A stretch of 64,000 nt of DNA, taken from positions 1-64,000 of the forward strand of contig NZ_UETB01000018.1 in NCBI RefSeq assembly GCF_900116375.1. The letters are read 5' to 3'. How positions within the stretch are numbered: the first letter of the stretch is position 1; each line of letters opens with the position of its first letter. Both the position numbers and the translations under genes were made by a program. The stretch is from Georgenia satyanarayanai. GTDB taxonomy: Bacteria > Actinomycetota > Actinomycetes > Actinomycetales > Actinomycetaceae. Below the pieces are notes generated by a model. The model saw nothing but the letters and a program-made list of their open reading frames with translations. It did not search any database and was not told the origin of the DNA. Shown here in pieces: positions 19,577 through 28,122 of the stretch.

Positions 19577-21196
19577 ATGAGCACGACGACGCGCCTCGCC
19601 TCGCAGGCTGAGCTCACCATCGACGTCTACGACACGACCCTGCGCGACGGCGCGCAGCAGGAGGGCATGAACCTCTCGGTCGCGGACAAGCTCGCCATCG
19701 CCCCGCTCCTCGACGAGCTCGGGGTCGGGTACATCGAGGGTGGGTGGCCCGGCGCCATCCCCAAGGACACCGAGTTCTTCGCGCGCGCCGCCAAGGAGCT
19801 GGACCTGCGCCACGCGCGGCTGGCCGCCTTCGGCTCGACCTGCAAGGCCGGCACCCGTCCGCACGACGACCCGCAGGTCCGCGCCCTCGTCGACTCCCAG
19901 GCGCCCGTCGTGACGATCGTCGCCAAGAGCGACATCCGGCACGTCGAGCGGGCCCTGCGCACGACCGGGGAGGAGAACCTCCGGATGATCGCGGACACGG
20001 TCCGCTACCTGCGCGAGCAGGACCGCGAGGTCATCCTCGACGCCGAGCACTTCTTCGACGGGTACCGCTACGACGCCGAGTACGCCGTCGCCGCGATCCG
20101 GGCAGGCCTGGACGCCGGGGCGCACGTCGCCGTCCTGTGCGACACCAACGGCGGCATGCTGCCGGGCTGGGTCCACGAGATCGTCACCGACGTGCGCTCC
20201 CGGGTCGACGGGGTCCTGGGCATCCACGCCCACAACGACACCGGCTGCGCGGTCGCCAACTCCCTCGCCGCCGTCGAGGCCGGCGTGCGCCACGTCCAGG
20301 GGACGGTCAACGGCTACGGCGAGCGGACCGGCAACGCCGACCTCGTCACCGTCGTCGCCAACCTCGAGCTCAAGCACGGCGTGGACACCCTCGCCGGTGA
20401 CGGACTGCGTGAGTCCAGCCGGCTGTCGCACGCGATCAGCGAGATCACCAACATCAGCCCCTACGCGCGCCAGCCCTACGTCGGGTCCAGCGCCTTCGCC
20501 CACAAGGCCGGCCTGCACGCCTCGGCGATCCGGGTGGACCCCGACCTCTACCAGCACATCGACCCCGTCGCCGTCGGCAACGACATGCGCATGCTCGTCT
20601 CGGAGATGGCGGGACGGGCGAGCATCGAGCTCAAGGGCCGGGAGCTGGGCATCGACCTGTCCGGCCGCGCCGACGTGCTCGCGCGTGTCACCGAGCGGGT
20701 CAAGGCGGCCGAGGCGCAGGGCTACACCTTCGACGCCGCCGACGCGTCCTTCGAGCTCCTGCTGCGTGAGGAGCTCGACGGCGTCCGCCCGCGCTACTTC
20801 TCGGTCGAGAGCTGGCGGGCGATCGTGCAGACGCTGAGCGAGGACATCTCCCTCACCATGGCGGAGGCCACCGTCAAGCTCCACACCGGCCGCGGCCGGA
20901 TCGTGTGCACCGGCGAGGGGAACGGCCCGGTCAACGCGCTGGACCACGCCCTGCGCCAGGCACTGGTCGACGTGTACCCCGAGCTCGAGGACTTCGAGCT
21001 CATCGACTTCAAGGTGCGGATCCTCGACACCCAGTCCGGTACCGACGCCACCACCCGCGTGCTCATCGAGACCTCCGACGGCGCGCGCTCGTGGAGCACG
21101 GTGGGCGTGGGTCCCGACATCATCGAGGCGAGCTGGGAGGCCCTGGTCGACTCCGTCGTCTACGGCCTGCTCCACCGCGACGTCCACCCCCGCTGA
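19577..21196 (+). CDS. cimA: (R)-citramalate synthase
   Basis: A 539-aa DRE-TIM enzyme condensing acetyl-CoA with pyruvate to citramalate, the threonine-independent route to 2-oxobutyrate and isoleucine. DTTLRDGAQQEGMNLS is the catalytic entry motif; IHAHNDTGCAVANSLAAVEAG carries the metal histidines; VQGTVNGYGERTGNADL follows. Residues from about 420 on form the LeuA-type allosteric domain, which binds isoleucine in the family. The GYIEGGWPGAIPKDTEFF segment and overall length fit the CimA branch better than 2-isopropylmalate synthase. AGAGGGA precedes the ATG by about 11 nt. Confidence 0.9.
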   Translation: MSTTTRLASQAELTIDVYDTTLRDGAQQEGMNLSVADKLAIAPLLDELGVGYIEGGWPGAIPKDTEFFARAAKELDLRHARLAAFGSTCKAGTRPHDDPQVRALVDSQAPVVTIVAKSDIRHVERALRTTGEENLRMIADTVRYLREQDREVILDAEHFFDGYRYDAEYAVAAIRAGLDAGAHVAVLCDTNGGMLPGWVHEIVTDVRSRVDGVLGIHAHNDTGCAVANSLAAVEAGVRHVQGTVNGYGERTGNADLVTVVANLELKHGVDTLAGDGLRESSRLSHAISEITNISPYARQPYVGSSAFAHKAGLHASAIRVDPDLYQHIDPVAVGNDMRMLVSEMAGRASIELKGRELGIDLSGRADVLARVTERVKAAEAQGYTFDAADASFELLLREELDGVRPRYFSVESWRAIVQTLSEDISLTMAEATVKLHTGRGRIVCTGEGNGPVNALDHALRQALVDVYPELEDFELIDFKVRILDTQSGTDATTRVLIETSDGARSWSTVGVGPDIIEASWEALVDSVVYGLLHRDVHPR

Positions 21197-21227
21197 CCCG
21201 GCCGCGTCCGGCGGGGACGGGGCGCGG

Positions 21228-21233
21228 TAGCCT
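21228..21233 (+). promoter_or_regulatory. -10 box of the lipoate ligase gene (leaderless)
   Basis: TAGCCT lies 7 nt before the GTG at 21241, with no Shine-Dalgarno between. The same arrangement recurs at several genes here. Confidence 0.5.
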
Positions 21234-21240
21234 GCTAGGC

Positions 21241-22290
21241 GTGCGAGGCGAGTTCAAGGTTCCCCAGGGCAAGCTGGTCGCCGTCGACCTCGACGTCGTC
21301 GAGGACCGGCTGCGTCACGTCAGCGTCTCGGGCGACTTCTTCCTCGAGCCCGACTCCGCGCTGGAGGACATCAACGCGGCCCTCGAGGGCGTGCCCGCGA
21401 CCGCGGGTGCCGAGGAGCTGGCCCGGGCGGTGACGCGGGCGCTGGACCCCGAGGTGGCGCTCGTCGGCTTCAGCGCCGACGCCGTCGGGATCGCGGTGCG
21501 CCGCGCGCTCGGTCACGCGACGAGCTGGGCCGACCACACCTTCGAGGTCATCGGCCCCCGGGTGCTGCCCCCCGCGATGCACGTGGCCCTGGACGAGGTC
21601 CTGCCCGGAGAGGTCGCCGCCGGCCGACGCGGCCCGCTCATGCGGATCTGGGACTGGGACGCCCCGCTCGTGGTCATCGGGTCCTTCCAGTCGGTGCGCA
21701 ACGAGATCGACCCCGAGGGGCTGGCCCGGCACGGGATGACGGTCGTGCGCCGCGTCTCGGGCGGTGGCGCGATGTTCATGGAGCCCGGCAACTGCATCAC
21801 CTACTCCCTCGTCGTGCCGACCTCGCTGGTCGAGGGGCTGAGCTTCGAGCGCTCCTACGCCTTCCTCGACGACTGGGTCCTCGGCGCCCTCAGGGAGGTC
21901 GGGGTCAACGCCCGGTACGTGCCGCTCAACGACATCGCCTCGGACGCCGGGAAGATCGGCGGGGCCGCGCAGAAGCGCTTCGCCAGCGGCGTGGTCCTGC
22001 ACCACGTGACGATGAGCTACGACATCGACGCGGACAAGATGCTCCAGGTGCTGCGCATCGGCCGGGAGAAGATGTCGGACAAGGGCACGGCGAGCGCGAA
22101 CAAGCGGGTCGACCCGATGCGCTCGCAGACCGGTATGAGCCGCGCGGCCATCATCGACGCCTTCATCGCCCACTTCGAGGGTCGCTACGACACCGTGTGC
22201 TCGGACTACACCGCCGACGAGCTGGCCCGCGCCGAGCAGCTCGTCCAGGACAAGTTCCTCGACGACGCCTGGACCTACCGGGTTCCCTGA
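21241..22290 (+). CDS. Lipoate-protein ligase-like protein with N-terminal accessory domain
   Basis: A 349-aa protein in two parts. Residues 1-85 resemble the lipoate ligase C-terminal accessory domain (GKLVAVDLDVVEDRLRHVSV, GDFFLEPDSALEDINAALEG). Residues 100-349 are the LplA/BirA-like catalytic domain with VVRRVSGGGAMFMEPGN and the lipoyl-AMP lysine region DIASDAGKIGGAAQKRF. It would attach lipoate (or octanoate) to E2/GcvH proteins in the cytosol. The accessory domain precedes the catalytic one, the reverse of E. coli LplA. Predicted leaderless GTG start. Confidence 0.82.
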   Translation: MRGEFKVPQGKLVAVDLDVVEDRLRHVSVSGDFFLEPDSALEDINAALEGVPATAGAEELARAVTRALDPEVALVGFSADAVGIAVRRALGHATSWADHTFEVIGPRVLPPAMHVALDEVLPGEVAAGRRGPLMRIWDWDAPLVVIGSFQSVRNEIDPEGLARHGMTVVRRVSGGGAMFMEPGNCITYSLVVPTSLVEGLSFERSYAFLDDWVLGALREVGVNARYVPLNDIASDAGKIGGAAQKRFASGVVLHHVTMSYDIDADKMLQVLRIGREKMSDKGTASANKRVDPMRSQTGMSRAAIIDAFIAHFEGRYDTVCSDYTADELARAEQLVQDKFLDDAWTYRVP

Positions 22291-22298
22291 GCCGCGTC

Positions 22299-22391
22299 CG
22301 GATCCCGCCACAACCGGGGGGCGACACGCCCAGGGGCGCGGCGCCGGCGCGGCGCGCCCCGCCCGCGTGCCCGCCATTGTGGCGCGATCCG
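22299..22391. repeat. Extragenic element with 15-bp inverted ends, copy A
   Basis: Ends CGGATCCCGCCACAA (22299-22313) and TTGTGGCGCGATCCG (22377-22391) are inverted copies with one mismatch. The GC-rich core contains GCGACACGCC, also found in copy B at 60650-60753. It fills the gap between the lipoate ligase and YggS genes. Confidence 0.8.
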
Positions 22392-22424
22392 GCAGCAGGC
22401 AGCGGGGACGATAGGCTCGGACGC

Positions 22425-23126
22425 GTGAGTGAGGTCCTGGAAGCACTGGCGGCTGTCCGGGACCGCGTCGCCCGCGCCGCCGGTGCCGCGGGGCGCGACC
22501 CCGCTGACGTCCAGCTCCTCCTGGCGGTCAAGACCCTGCCCGCGGACCGCGTCCGGGAGGCGATCGCCGCCGGCGCTCACCTGCTGGGCCACAACCGGGC
22601 GCAGGAGCTCGTCGGCACCGCCCCCGACCTCGCCGACCTCCCGCACGAGATGCACTTCATCGGCCGGCTCCAGTCGAACAAGGCGGGCAAGGTCGTCCCT
22701 CTCGTCAGCTGCGTCCAGAGCGTCGACGCCCTGGCGCTCGCCGAGCGGCTCGACCGCCTCGCCGGCCGCGAGGGGCGCCGCCTCGACGTCTTCGTCCAGG
22801 TCAACACCTCCGGGGAGGCGACCAAGGCGGGGGCCACGCCCGAGGACGCGGTGGTGCTCGCCGTCGCCGTCGCGGCCCTGCCGCACCTGCGGCTGCGCGG
22901 GCTCATGACGATCGGCGCCCGGTCCAGCGACGTCGATGTCGTCCGTGCGTCCTACGATCGGCTCGCCACGCTGCGCGACGACGTCGTGGCGAGCGGCGCA
23001 CCGGGCACCGCCGACGCACGCGAGCTGTCGATGGGGATGAGCACCGACCTCGAGGTCGCCGTCGCCGCCGGCGCGACGATGGTCCGGGTCGGGACCGCCG
23101 TGTTCGGGGCTCGCCCCACCCGCTAG
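22425..23126 (+). CDS. YggS-family PLP homeostasis protein
   Basis: A 233-aa alanine-racemase-fold protein (COG0325/PLPBP). The PLP lysine lies in LLLAVKTLPADRV; HFIGRLQSNKAGKV, VFVQVNTSGEATKAG, LRGLMTIG and ELSMGMSTDLEVAVAAGATMVRVGTAVFG fragments are all family-typical. It binds PLP and buffers B6 and keto/amino-acid pools without known catalysis. GTG 22425 is preceded by TAGGCT at 7 nt (leaderless). Its closeness to several PLP enzymes is suggestive only. Confidence 0.93.
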   Translation: MSEVLEALAAVRDRVARAAGAAGRDPADVQLLLAVKTLPADRVREAIAAGAHLLGHNRAQELVGTAPDLADLPHEMHFIGRLQSNKAGKVVPLVSCVQSVDALALAERLDRLAGREGRRLDVFVQVNTSGEATKAGATPEDAVVLAVAVAALPHLRLRGLMTIGARSSDVDVVRASYDRLATLRDDVVASGAPGTADARELSMGMSTDLEVAVAAGATMVRVGTAVFGARPTR

Positions 23127-23187
23127 GTTGTCCTCCACGGGGTCCCGTCGCGTACCGTGTCGGGGTTCTCGAGAGACGGGAAGGTCC

Positions 23188-23733
23188 ATGTCCGACACCA
23201 GCCGCCGGCTGACACCGGCGCAGCTGCTCCTCATCGTCGTCGTCAGCATCCTCGTGCTGCTCTTCGTCATCCTCCTCGCCGGACGCCTCGCGGGCGGTGG
23301 GGACGAGCCCACCGACGCGACGCCGAGCGCCGCCGCCTCGTCCGGCACGGACGAGGCGACCGACGACGCGACGGGCGACGAGACACCGACGGAGGAGCCG
23401 GAGGCGGAGTACTTCGCCTCGCCGTCGGGCAACATCGTCTGCGCCCTTACCCCCGACAGCGCCGACTGCGTCATCTCGAACTTCCAGTACGAGCCCGAGG
23501 ACGCCGACTGCGAGGACGAGGACGCCGGCGGGCACCTGCGCGTGGAGGCCGCCGGGGCGTCGATGCCGTGCGAGCCGCTCGTCGTCGCCGGTGACGTCCC
23601 CGCCCTCGACTACGGGCAGACGACGACGGCGCACGGCTTCACCTGCGAGAGCGCCGAGTCCGGGGTCACCTGCCGGCACGACGAGTCCGGCTACGGTTTC
23701 GCGGTCGCCCGCGCGTCCTACGAGCTGTTCTGA
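23188..23733 (+). CDS. Membrane-anchored protein with DUF6636-like extracytoplasmic domain
   Basis: A 181-aa single-pass protein: a short cytoplasmic N-terminus, one helix (about residues 10-33), an acidic Thr/Glu/Ala linker (35-72) and an outer domain beginning EYFASPSGNIVCALTP. Six cysteines in the outer part could form disulfides. The FxSPSGNIxC start resembles DUF6636, common in actinobacterial envelope proteins, function unknown. The ATG at 23188 has GGAAGG 4-9 nt upstream; a TACCGT box lies about 30 nt before it. Confidence 0.7.
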   Translation: MSDTSRRLTPAQLLLIVVVSILVLLFVILLAGRLAGGGDEPTDATPSAAASSGTDEATDDATGDETPTEEPEAEYFASPSGNIVCALTPDSADCVISNFQYEPEDADCEDEDAGGHLRVEAAGASMPCEPLVVAGDVPALDYGQTTTAHGFTCESAESGVTCRHDESGYGFAVARASYELF

Positions 23734-23739
23734 CACGAG

Positions 23740-23772
23740 AAGGGCCGCCCGGGGAGTCCCCGGGCGGCCCTT
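23740..23772 (+). terminator. Bidirectional terminator
   Basis: Perfect 15-bp arms (AAGGGCCGCCCGGGG and complement) with a 3-nt loop, between two convergent genes (7 nt after one stop, 13 nt from the other). Confidence 0.85.
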
Positions 23773-23784
23773 AAGGTCAGTCGG

Positions 23785-25785
23785 TCACCAGATGCGCACG
23801 CGCTCCTCGGGGGGAAGGTAGAGCGCGTCGGTGGGCTGGACGTCGAAGGCCTCGACGAAGGCGTCGAGGTTGCGCACCACCCCGTTGCAGCGGAACTCGT
23901 TGGGGGAGTGCGGGTCGATCGACAGCAGCCGGACCACCTCGGCGTCGCGCGCCTTCTGCTGCCAGACGCGGCCCCACGAGAAGAAGATGCGCTGCAGCCC
24001 GGTGAGCCCGTCGACGACCGGTGCGTCCGCCAGGCCGGACAGCCCCTGCTTGCGCAGCGCGATCTCGTAGGCCTTGATCGCGATCGACAGCCCGCCGAGG
24101 TCCCCGATGTTCTCCCCGATCGTCAGGGCGCCGTTGACGTGGTGGGAGCCGCCCAGCTGGGCGGGGGAGAAGGCGTCGTACTGGGCGATGAGGGCCGTGG
24201 TGCGGGCCTCGAACTCGGTGCGGTCCTGCTCGGTCCACCAGTCCTGCAACCGGCCCGTGCCGTCGTACTTGCTGCCCTGGTCGTCGAAGCCGTGGCCGAT
24301 CTCGTGCCCGATGACCGAGCCGATGCCGCCGTAGTTCCACGCGTCGTCGGCGTCGACGTCGAAGAACGGGGGCTGGAGGATCGCGGCCGGGAAGACGATC
24401 TCGTTCATCGTCGGGTTGTAGTACGCGTTGACCATCTGGGGCGGCATGAACCACTCGTCGCGGTCCATGGGCTCGCCGAGCTTGGCGAGGTTGCGTGCGG
24501 TCTCGAAGAGCTCGGCGCGACGGACGTTGCCCAGCAGGTCGGTCGGGTCGGTCTCGAGGGTGGAGTAGTCGCGCCACCGGTCGGGGTAGCCGATCTTCGG
24601 GGTGAAGGCGGCGAGCTTCTCCAGCGCGCGCCGCTTGGTCTCCTCGCCCATCCAGTCCAGCTCGGTGATCGACTGGCGGTAGGCCTCGATGAGGTTGTCG
24701 ACGAGCTCCTGCATCCGCGCCTTGTGCGCGGGCGGGAAGTGGCGCTCGACGTAGATCTTGCCCACGGCCTCGCCCAGGGCGCCCTCGACGAGGGAGACGC
24801 CCCGCTTCCAGCGCTCGCGCATCTGCGGCGCGCCCGTGAGGGTGCGGCCGTAGAAGTCGAAGTGCTCCTCGACGAAGGCGGTCGGCAGGTAGGGCGCGCG
24901 GGCGGAGACGACGTGCCACAGCAGCCACATGCGCAGGGAGTCGACGTCCAGCTCCTCCCACGCCGTGGCGAAGTGGCTGAGGAAGGAGGGCATCCCGACG
25001 ATCGTCGAGTCGACGGCGCCCGCGGGCAGGTTGAGCGACTCGCGCCACACGTCCCAGGGGAAGCCGGCGGCGGACTCGAGGATCTCGGCCCACGTGCGGG
25101 GGTTGTTGATCTGGTCGGCCTCGCGCGAGCGCACCTTGTCCCAGTGGCCGGCGGCCAGGCGCGTCTCGACGTCCACGACGCGCTGCGCCGCTCCCATCGC
25201 CTCGTCCGCGGTGACCAGCCCGGAGAGCTCGAGCATGGCGGCGACGTGAGCGAGGTAGGCGGTCCGCGTCTCGGCGTGGGCGTCCTCGCGGTAGTAGGAC
25301 TCGTCGGGCAGGCCGAGGCCGCTCTGCCACAGGAAGACGCGGTAGCTGTCGGGGTCGTTGAAGTCGGTGTCGACGAAGAGGGCGACGGCTCCGCCCACCC
25401 CCGTGGAGGCCAGGGTGCCCATGGCCCGGGCGAGGGCCTCCTTGTCACGGGCGGCGGTGAAGAGCTCGAGGTCGGGCTGGAGCGGCCCGGTGCCCAGCGC
25501 CTCGATGCGCTCCTCGGCCATGAAGGAGGCGTACAGGTCCCCGACCTGCTTGGCCTCACCGGTGGCGTCCTCGGCAGCGGCGGCGTCGGTGATGATCTCG
25601 CGCACCCGCTTCTCGGACAGGTCGCGCAGCACCATGAAGGCGCCGTCGCGGGCCCGGTCGGCCGGGATCTCGTGCTCGCGGAGGTAGGTCCCGTTGATGT
25701 GGCGGTAGAGGTCGTCCTGCGGCCGCACGGTCGTGTCCATGGCCTGCTCGAACGACATCGAGGTGGTGGTCTCGTCAGTCGTCAT
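23785..25785 (-). CDS. M13-family metallopeptidase (PepO/neprilysin-like)
   Basis: A 666-aa zinc oligopeptidase. It has an M13 N-terminal domain (from DDLYRHINGTYL) and a catalytic M13 domain with NAYYNPTMNEIVFPAAILQPPFF, the zinc motif VIGHEIGHGFDDQG, and the third ligand GENIGDLGG. No signal peptide or membrane helix is visible, so it is likely cytosolic, as in related PepO enzymes that degrade small peptides. The MTTDETT start at 25785 is chosen because upstream codons overlap the rpiB promoter; a clear Shine-Dalgarno is lacking. Confidence 0.92.
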   Translation of the reverse strand: MTTDETTTSMSFEQAMDTTVRPQDDLYRHINGTYLREHEIPADRARDGAFMVLRDLSEKRVREIITDAAAAEDATGEAKQVGDLYASFMAEERIEALGTGPLQPDLELFTAARDKEALARAMGTLASTGVGGAVALFVDTDFNDPDSYRVFLWQSGLGLPDESYYREDAHAETRTAYLAHVAAMLELSGLVTADEAMGAAQRVVDVETRLAAGHWDKVRSREADQINNPRTWAEILESAAGFPWDVWRESLNLPAGAVDSTIVGMPSFLSHFATAWEELDVDSLRMWLLWHVVSARAPYLPTAFVEEHFDFYGRTLTGAPQMRERWKRGVSLVEGALGEAVGKIYVERHFPPAHKARMQELVDNLIEAYRQSITELDWMGEETKRRALEKLAAFTPKIGYPDRWRDYSTLETDPTDLLGNVRRAELFETARNLAKLGEPMDRDEWFMPPQMVNAYYNPTMNEIVFPAAILQPPFFDVDADDAWNYGGIGSVIGHEIGHGFDDQGSKYDGTGRLQDWWTEQDRTEFEARTTALIAQYDAFSPAQLGGSHHVNGALTIGENIGDLGGLSIAIKAYEIALRKQGLSGLADAPVVDGLTGLQRIFFSWGRVWQQKARDAEVVRLLSIDPHSPNEFRCNGVVRNLDAFVEAFDVQPTDALYLPPEERVRIW

Positions 25786-25870
25786 GGTCCGACGATACGG
25801 GAGGCGCGGTTCCCGGCGCGGGCTGAGATCGTCGCCCGCGACGGTCGCGCGACACGGCAAGATAGGGGCC

Positions 25871-26317
25871 ATGCGCATCCACATCGCCGCCGACCACGCC
25901 GGGTTCGAGCTCAAGGCCACCCTCGTCGAACATCTCACCGCCGGTGGCCACGACGTCGTCGACCACGGTGCCGACACCTACGACGCCCAGGACGACTACC
26001 CGTCGTTCTGCTTCTCCGCCGGGGAGGCCGTCGTCGCCGAGCCGGGCAGCCTGGGCATCGTGCTGGGCGGCTCGGGCAACGGCGAGCAGATCGCGGCGAA
26101 CAAGGTCCGCGGCGTACGCGCCGCGCTCGCCTGGGACCTCGACACCGCCACGCTCGCGCGCACCCACAACGACGCCAACGTCCTCTCCCTGGGAGCGCGC
26201 AAGCACTCGGTCGACGACGCGATCGCGATGGTCGAGGCCTTCCTCGCCGAGCCGTTCTCCGGCGAGGCCCGTCACCAGCGCCGCATCGACCAGCTCGCGG
26301 CGTACGAGCAGCGCTGA
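25871..26317 (+). CDS. rpiB: Ribose-5-phosphate isomerase B
   Basis: A 148-aa RpiB/LacAB enzyme interconverting ribose 5-phosphate and ribulose 5-phosphate. IHIAADHAGFELK, YPSFCFSAGEAV, GIVLGGSGNGEQIAANKVRG and NDANVLSLGAR are family motifs; the mycobacterial-type Glu in GNGEQIAANK replaces the catalytic Cys of E. coli RpiB. Divergent from the M13 peptidase gene (85 nt). The start lacks an obvious Shine-Dalgarno and is probably close to its transcription start. Confidence 0.93.
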   Translation: MRIHIAADHAGFELKATLVEHLTAGGHDVVDHGADTYDAQDDYPSFCFSAGEAVVAEPGSLGIVLGGSGNGEQIAANKVRGVRAALAWDLDTATLARTHNDANVLSLGARKHSVDDAIAMVEAFLAEPFSGEARHQRRIDQLAAYEQR

Positions 26318-26387
26318 CGCCGTCGGGCGTCGCCGCCGCCCGGCCGGGCCGCCCGCGAGCGCAGTCCGGGAGGGGGGTGCGCCGAAA

Positions 26388-26422
26388 CGTCAGACTGATC
26401 CACCCGGTGACTCAGTCTGACG
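26388..26422. repeat. Extragenic palindrome between convergent genes
   Basis: Perfect 11-bp arms CGTCAGACTGA (26388-26398) and TCAGTCTGACG (26412-26422) with a 13-nt loop. It may end transcription of rpiB and of the convergent acetyltransferase gene; the lower GC content of the arms differs from the other terminators here. Confidence 0.65.
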
Positions 26423-26460
26423 CCTCGGCACCACCACTCCCCGCTGCGTGCGGGACGAGC

Positions 26461-27744
26461 TCAGAAGCCCCAGCCGGTGGACGCGGCCACCGGCCAGGAG
26501 AAGGCCGTCGCCGCCGGTACGAGCGTCCCGGGGACGAGCTCGGTGACCCGCCCGGCCGCGGCGAGGGCGGTGAGCGAGCTGCCGCCGAGGTAGGCGGCGC
26601 CGAGGTCGGAGACGTCCACGGCGAGGTGTGCCGGGTCCTGGGAGCGCGTCACCTCCACGCCTTGCGGCCCGCCGCGCACGTGCCAGCGCCCGGCGTTGTC
26701 CGGGACGAGCGGGTCGCTCACCTCGAGGACGACGTCGACGACGCACGGGTAGGCCCGCGCCCGGAGCGCGGCCGGCAGGTCGAGGATGCGCAGCCAGACG
26801 TCGTCGTGGACCTTGCGGTTGATGCCGCGGACGTCGGTGAGCAGGCCGAGGACGGCGTCGTCCGGCGCGAGGTTGCCCACCTCGACGGCCGCCATGAGGT
26901 CGAGGTCGAGCAACGCCGCCCACAGCGCCCGGGCCGCCGGGGCGTCGAGCGCGAGCACGTCGTGGACCTGGACGGTGCCCTCCGGCTTCCCCTCGTCGCT
27001 CCACTTCTCCTTGCGGCGGAACAGCGCATAGCCCCGTGGCTCACCCAAGGCGTCCCGTACGAGGGCGATGCGCCGCCGCTCGGCGCCGCGGCGGGCGGAG
27101 GGCCAGTCGAGGACCCGCGTCTGGCGCAGGGCGTCGGTGTCCCGGGTGATCCACCCGGGACGCACCACCTGGCCGTGGACGCGCTCGAGCTCGGCGCTGT
27201 GCCGCGGGCCGTCGAGGCTCTCGAGCTCGACGACGGGCTCCTCGCTGCCCGGCACGGGTCGCAGCCCGGCGCCGCGGCCGAGCGTGGCCGAGACCCGGTG
27301 CGTGGCGATGCCGTAGCCGTACCGCCCGTAGATGCCGCTCTCGGCGGCGTTGAGCACGGAGAGCACCTCGCCGCGCTCGCGGCTGCGGCGCAGGTGCGCG
27401 TGCAGCATCGCCCGGCTCAGGCCGCGACGGCGGTGGGCGGGGTGGACGCCCACCCAGGTGAGTCCGGCGGCCGGCAGAGGTTCCCCGCCCGGGACCTGCA
27501 CCCGGAAGGCGTACGAGGAGTGCATCGCCGCGAGCGTGGTGCCGCGCGGCCCGTCGTGCCACACGCCGACGCTGCGGCCGGGCTCGAGGTTCCACACGTC
27601 GGCGGGCTCGTCCTCGGGGTCGAGGTCGAAGGCGAAGGCCCAGCGGTCGATCTCGCGCATCGCCTCGCGGTCGGCGACGTCGTCGAGCTCGGCGAGGCGG
27701 TAGCCGGACGGGAGCGGGGTCTTCGGCGGGTGCGTGAAGGTCAC
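26461..27744 (-). CDS. Eis-like GNAT N-acetyltransferase
   Basis: A 427-aa protein with the Eis layout: an N-terminal GNAT domain (about 20-150) carrying the acetyl-CoA motif VGVHPAHRRRGLSRAML, a second degenerate GNAT-like domain (150-300), and a C-terminal SCP2-like domain (300-427). Eis proteins acetylate amines such as aminoglycosides or lysines; the natural substrate here is unknown. The GTG at 27744 (MTFTHPPKTPL) is preferred because upstream in-frame codons run into the divergent ATL promoter. Confidence 0.85.
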   Translation of the reverse strand: MTFTHPPKTPLPSGYRLAELDDVADREAMREIDRWAFAFDLDPEDEPADVWNLEPGRSVGVWHDGPRGTTLAAMHSSYAFRVQVPGGEPLPAAGLTWVGVHPAHRRRGLSRAMLHAHLRRSRERGEVLSVLNAAESGIYGRYGYGIATHRVSATLGRGAGLRPVPGSEEPVVELESLDGPRHSAELERVHGQVVRPGWITRDTDALRQTRVLDWPSARRGAERRRIALVRDALGEPRGYALFRRKEKWSDEGKPEGTVQVHDVLALDAPAARALWAALLDLDLMAAVEVGNLAPDDAVLGLLTDVRGINRKVHDDVWLRILDLPAALRARAYPCVVDVVLEVSDPLVPDNAGRWHVRGGPQGVEVTRSQDPAHLAVDVSDLGAAYLGGSSLTALAAAGRVTELVPGTLVPAATAFSWPVAASTGWGF

Positions 27745-27804
27745 GGACAGAGCATGGCAGCGGGCCCGACGGCGCGGCGAGCGCTTTTTGGGACAATGGC
27801 CGGC

Positions 27805-28122
27805 GTGACCGACTGGAGCGAGCTCGTCCTCGACATCGCCGACGACGTCCCGCCCGGCCGCGCCACGACCTACGGACTCATCGCCGAGGCCGCCCGCGCC
27901 CGCACCGGCCGCGGGTCGGCACGGTCGGTCGGCGCGGTGATGTCCCGTGAGGGAGGTTCGGTCGCCTGGTGGCGGGTGGTCCGCGCCGACGGCTCGCTGC
28001 CCGAGCAGCTCACCGCCCGCGCCGCCGAGCACTACCGCGCCGAGGGGACGCCGCGGCGCCCCGGCGGCTCCGTCGACCTCACCCGCGCCCTGTGGGACCC
28101 CGTGGAGGACCTCAATGCCTGA
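27805..28122 (+). CDS. Alkyltransferase-like protein (ATL)
   Basis: A protein of about 105 aa homologous to the DNA-binding domain of O6-alkylguanine-DNA alkyltransferase: PPGRATTYGLIAEAA and VGAVMSREGGSVAWWRVVRADGSLP. The MGMT active-site PCHRV is replaced by AWWRVV, so the reactive Cys is Trp; this is the ATL hallmark, a protein that flags O6-alkylguanine for nucleotide excision repair. GACAAT lies 7 nt before GTG 27805; ATG 27796 (three residues longer) is an alternative. Its 3' end overlaps the next gene by 8 nt. Confidence 0.87.
   Translation: MTDWSELVLDIADDVPPGRATTYGLIAEAARARTGRGSARSVGAVMSREGGSVAWWRVVRADGSLPEQLTARAAEHYRAEGTPRRPGGSVDLTRALWDPVEDLNA

Noticed and set aside
23908-28122. Plus-strand open frame of 1404 codons
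   Set aside because: It is antisense to the M13 peptidase and acetyltransferase genes; only its last 105 codons (the ATL gene) are real.
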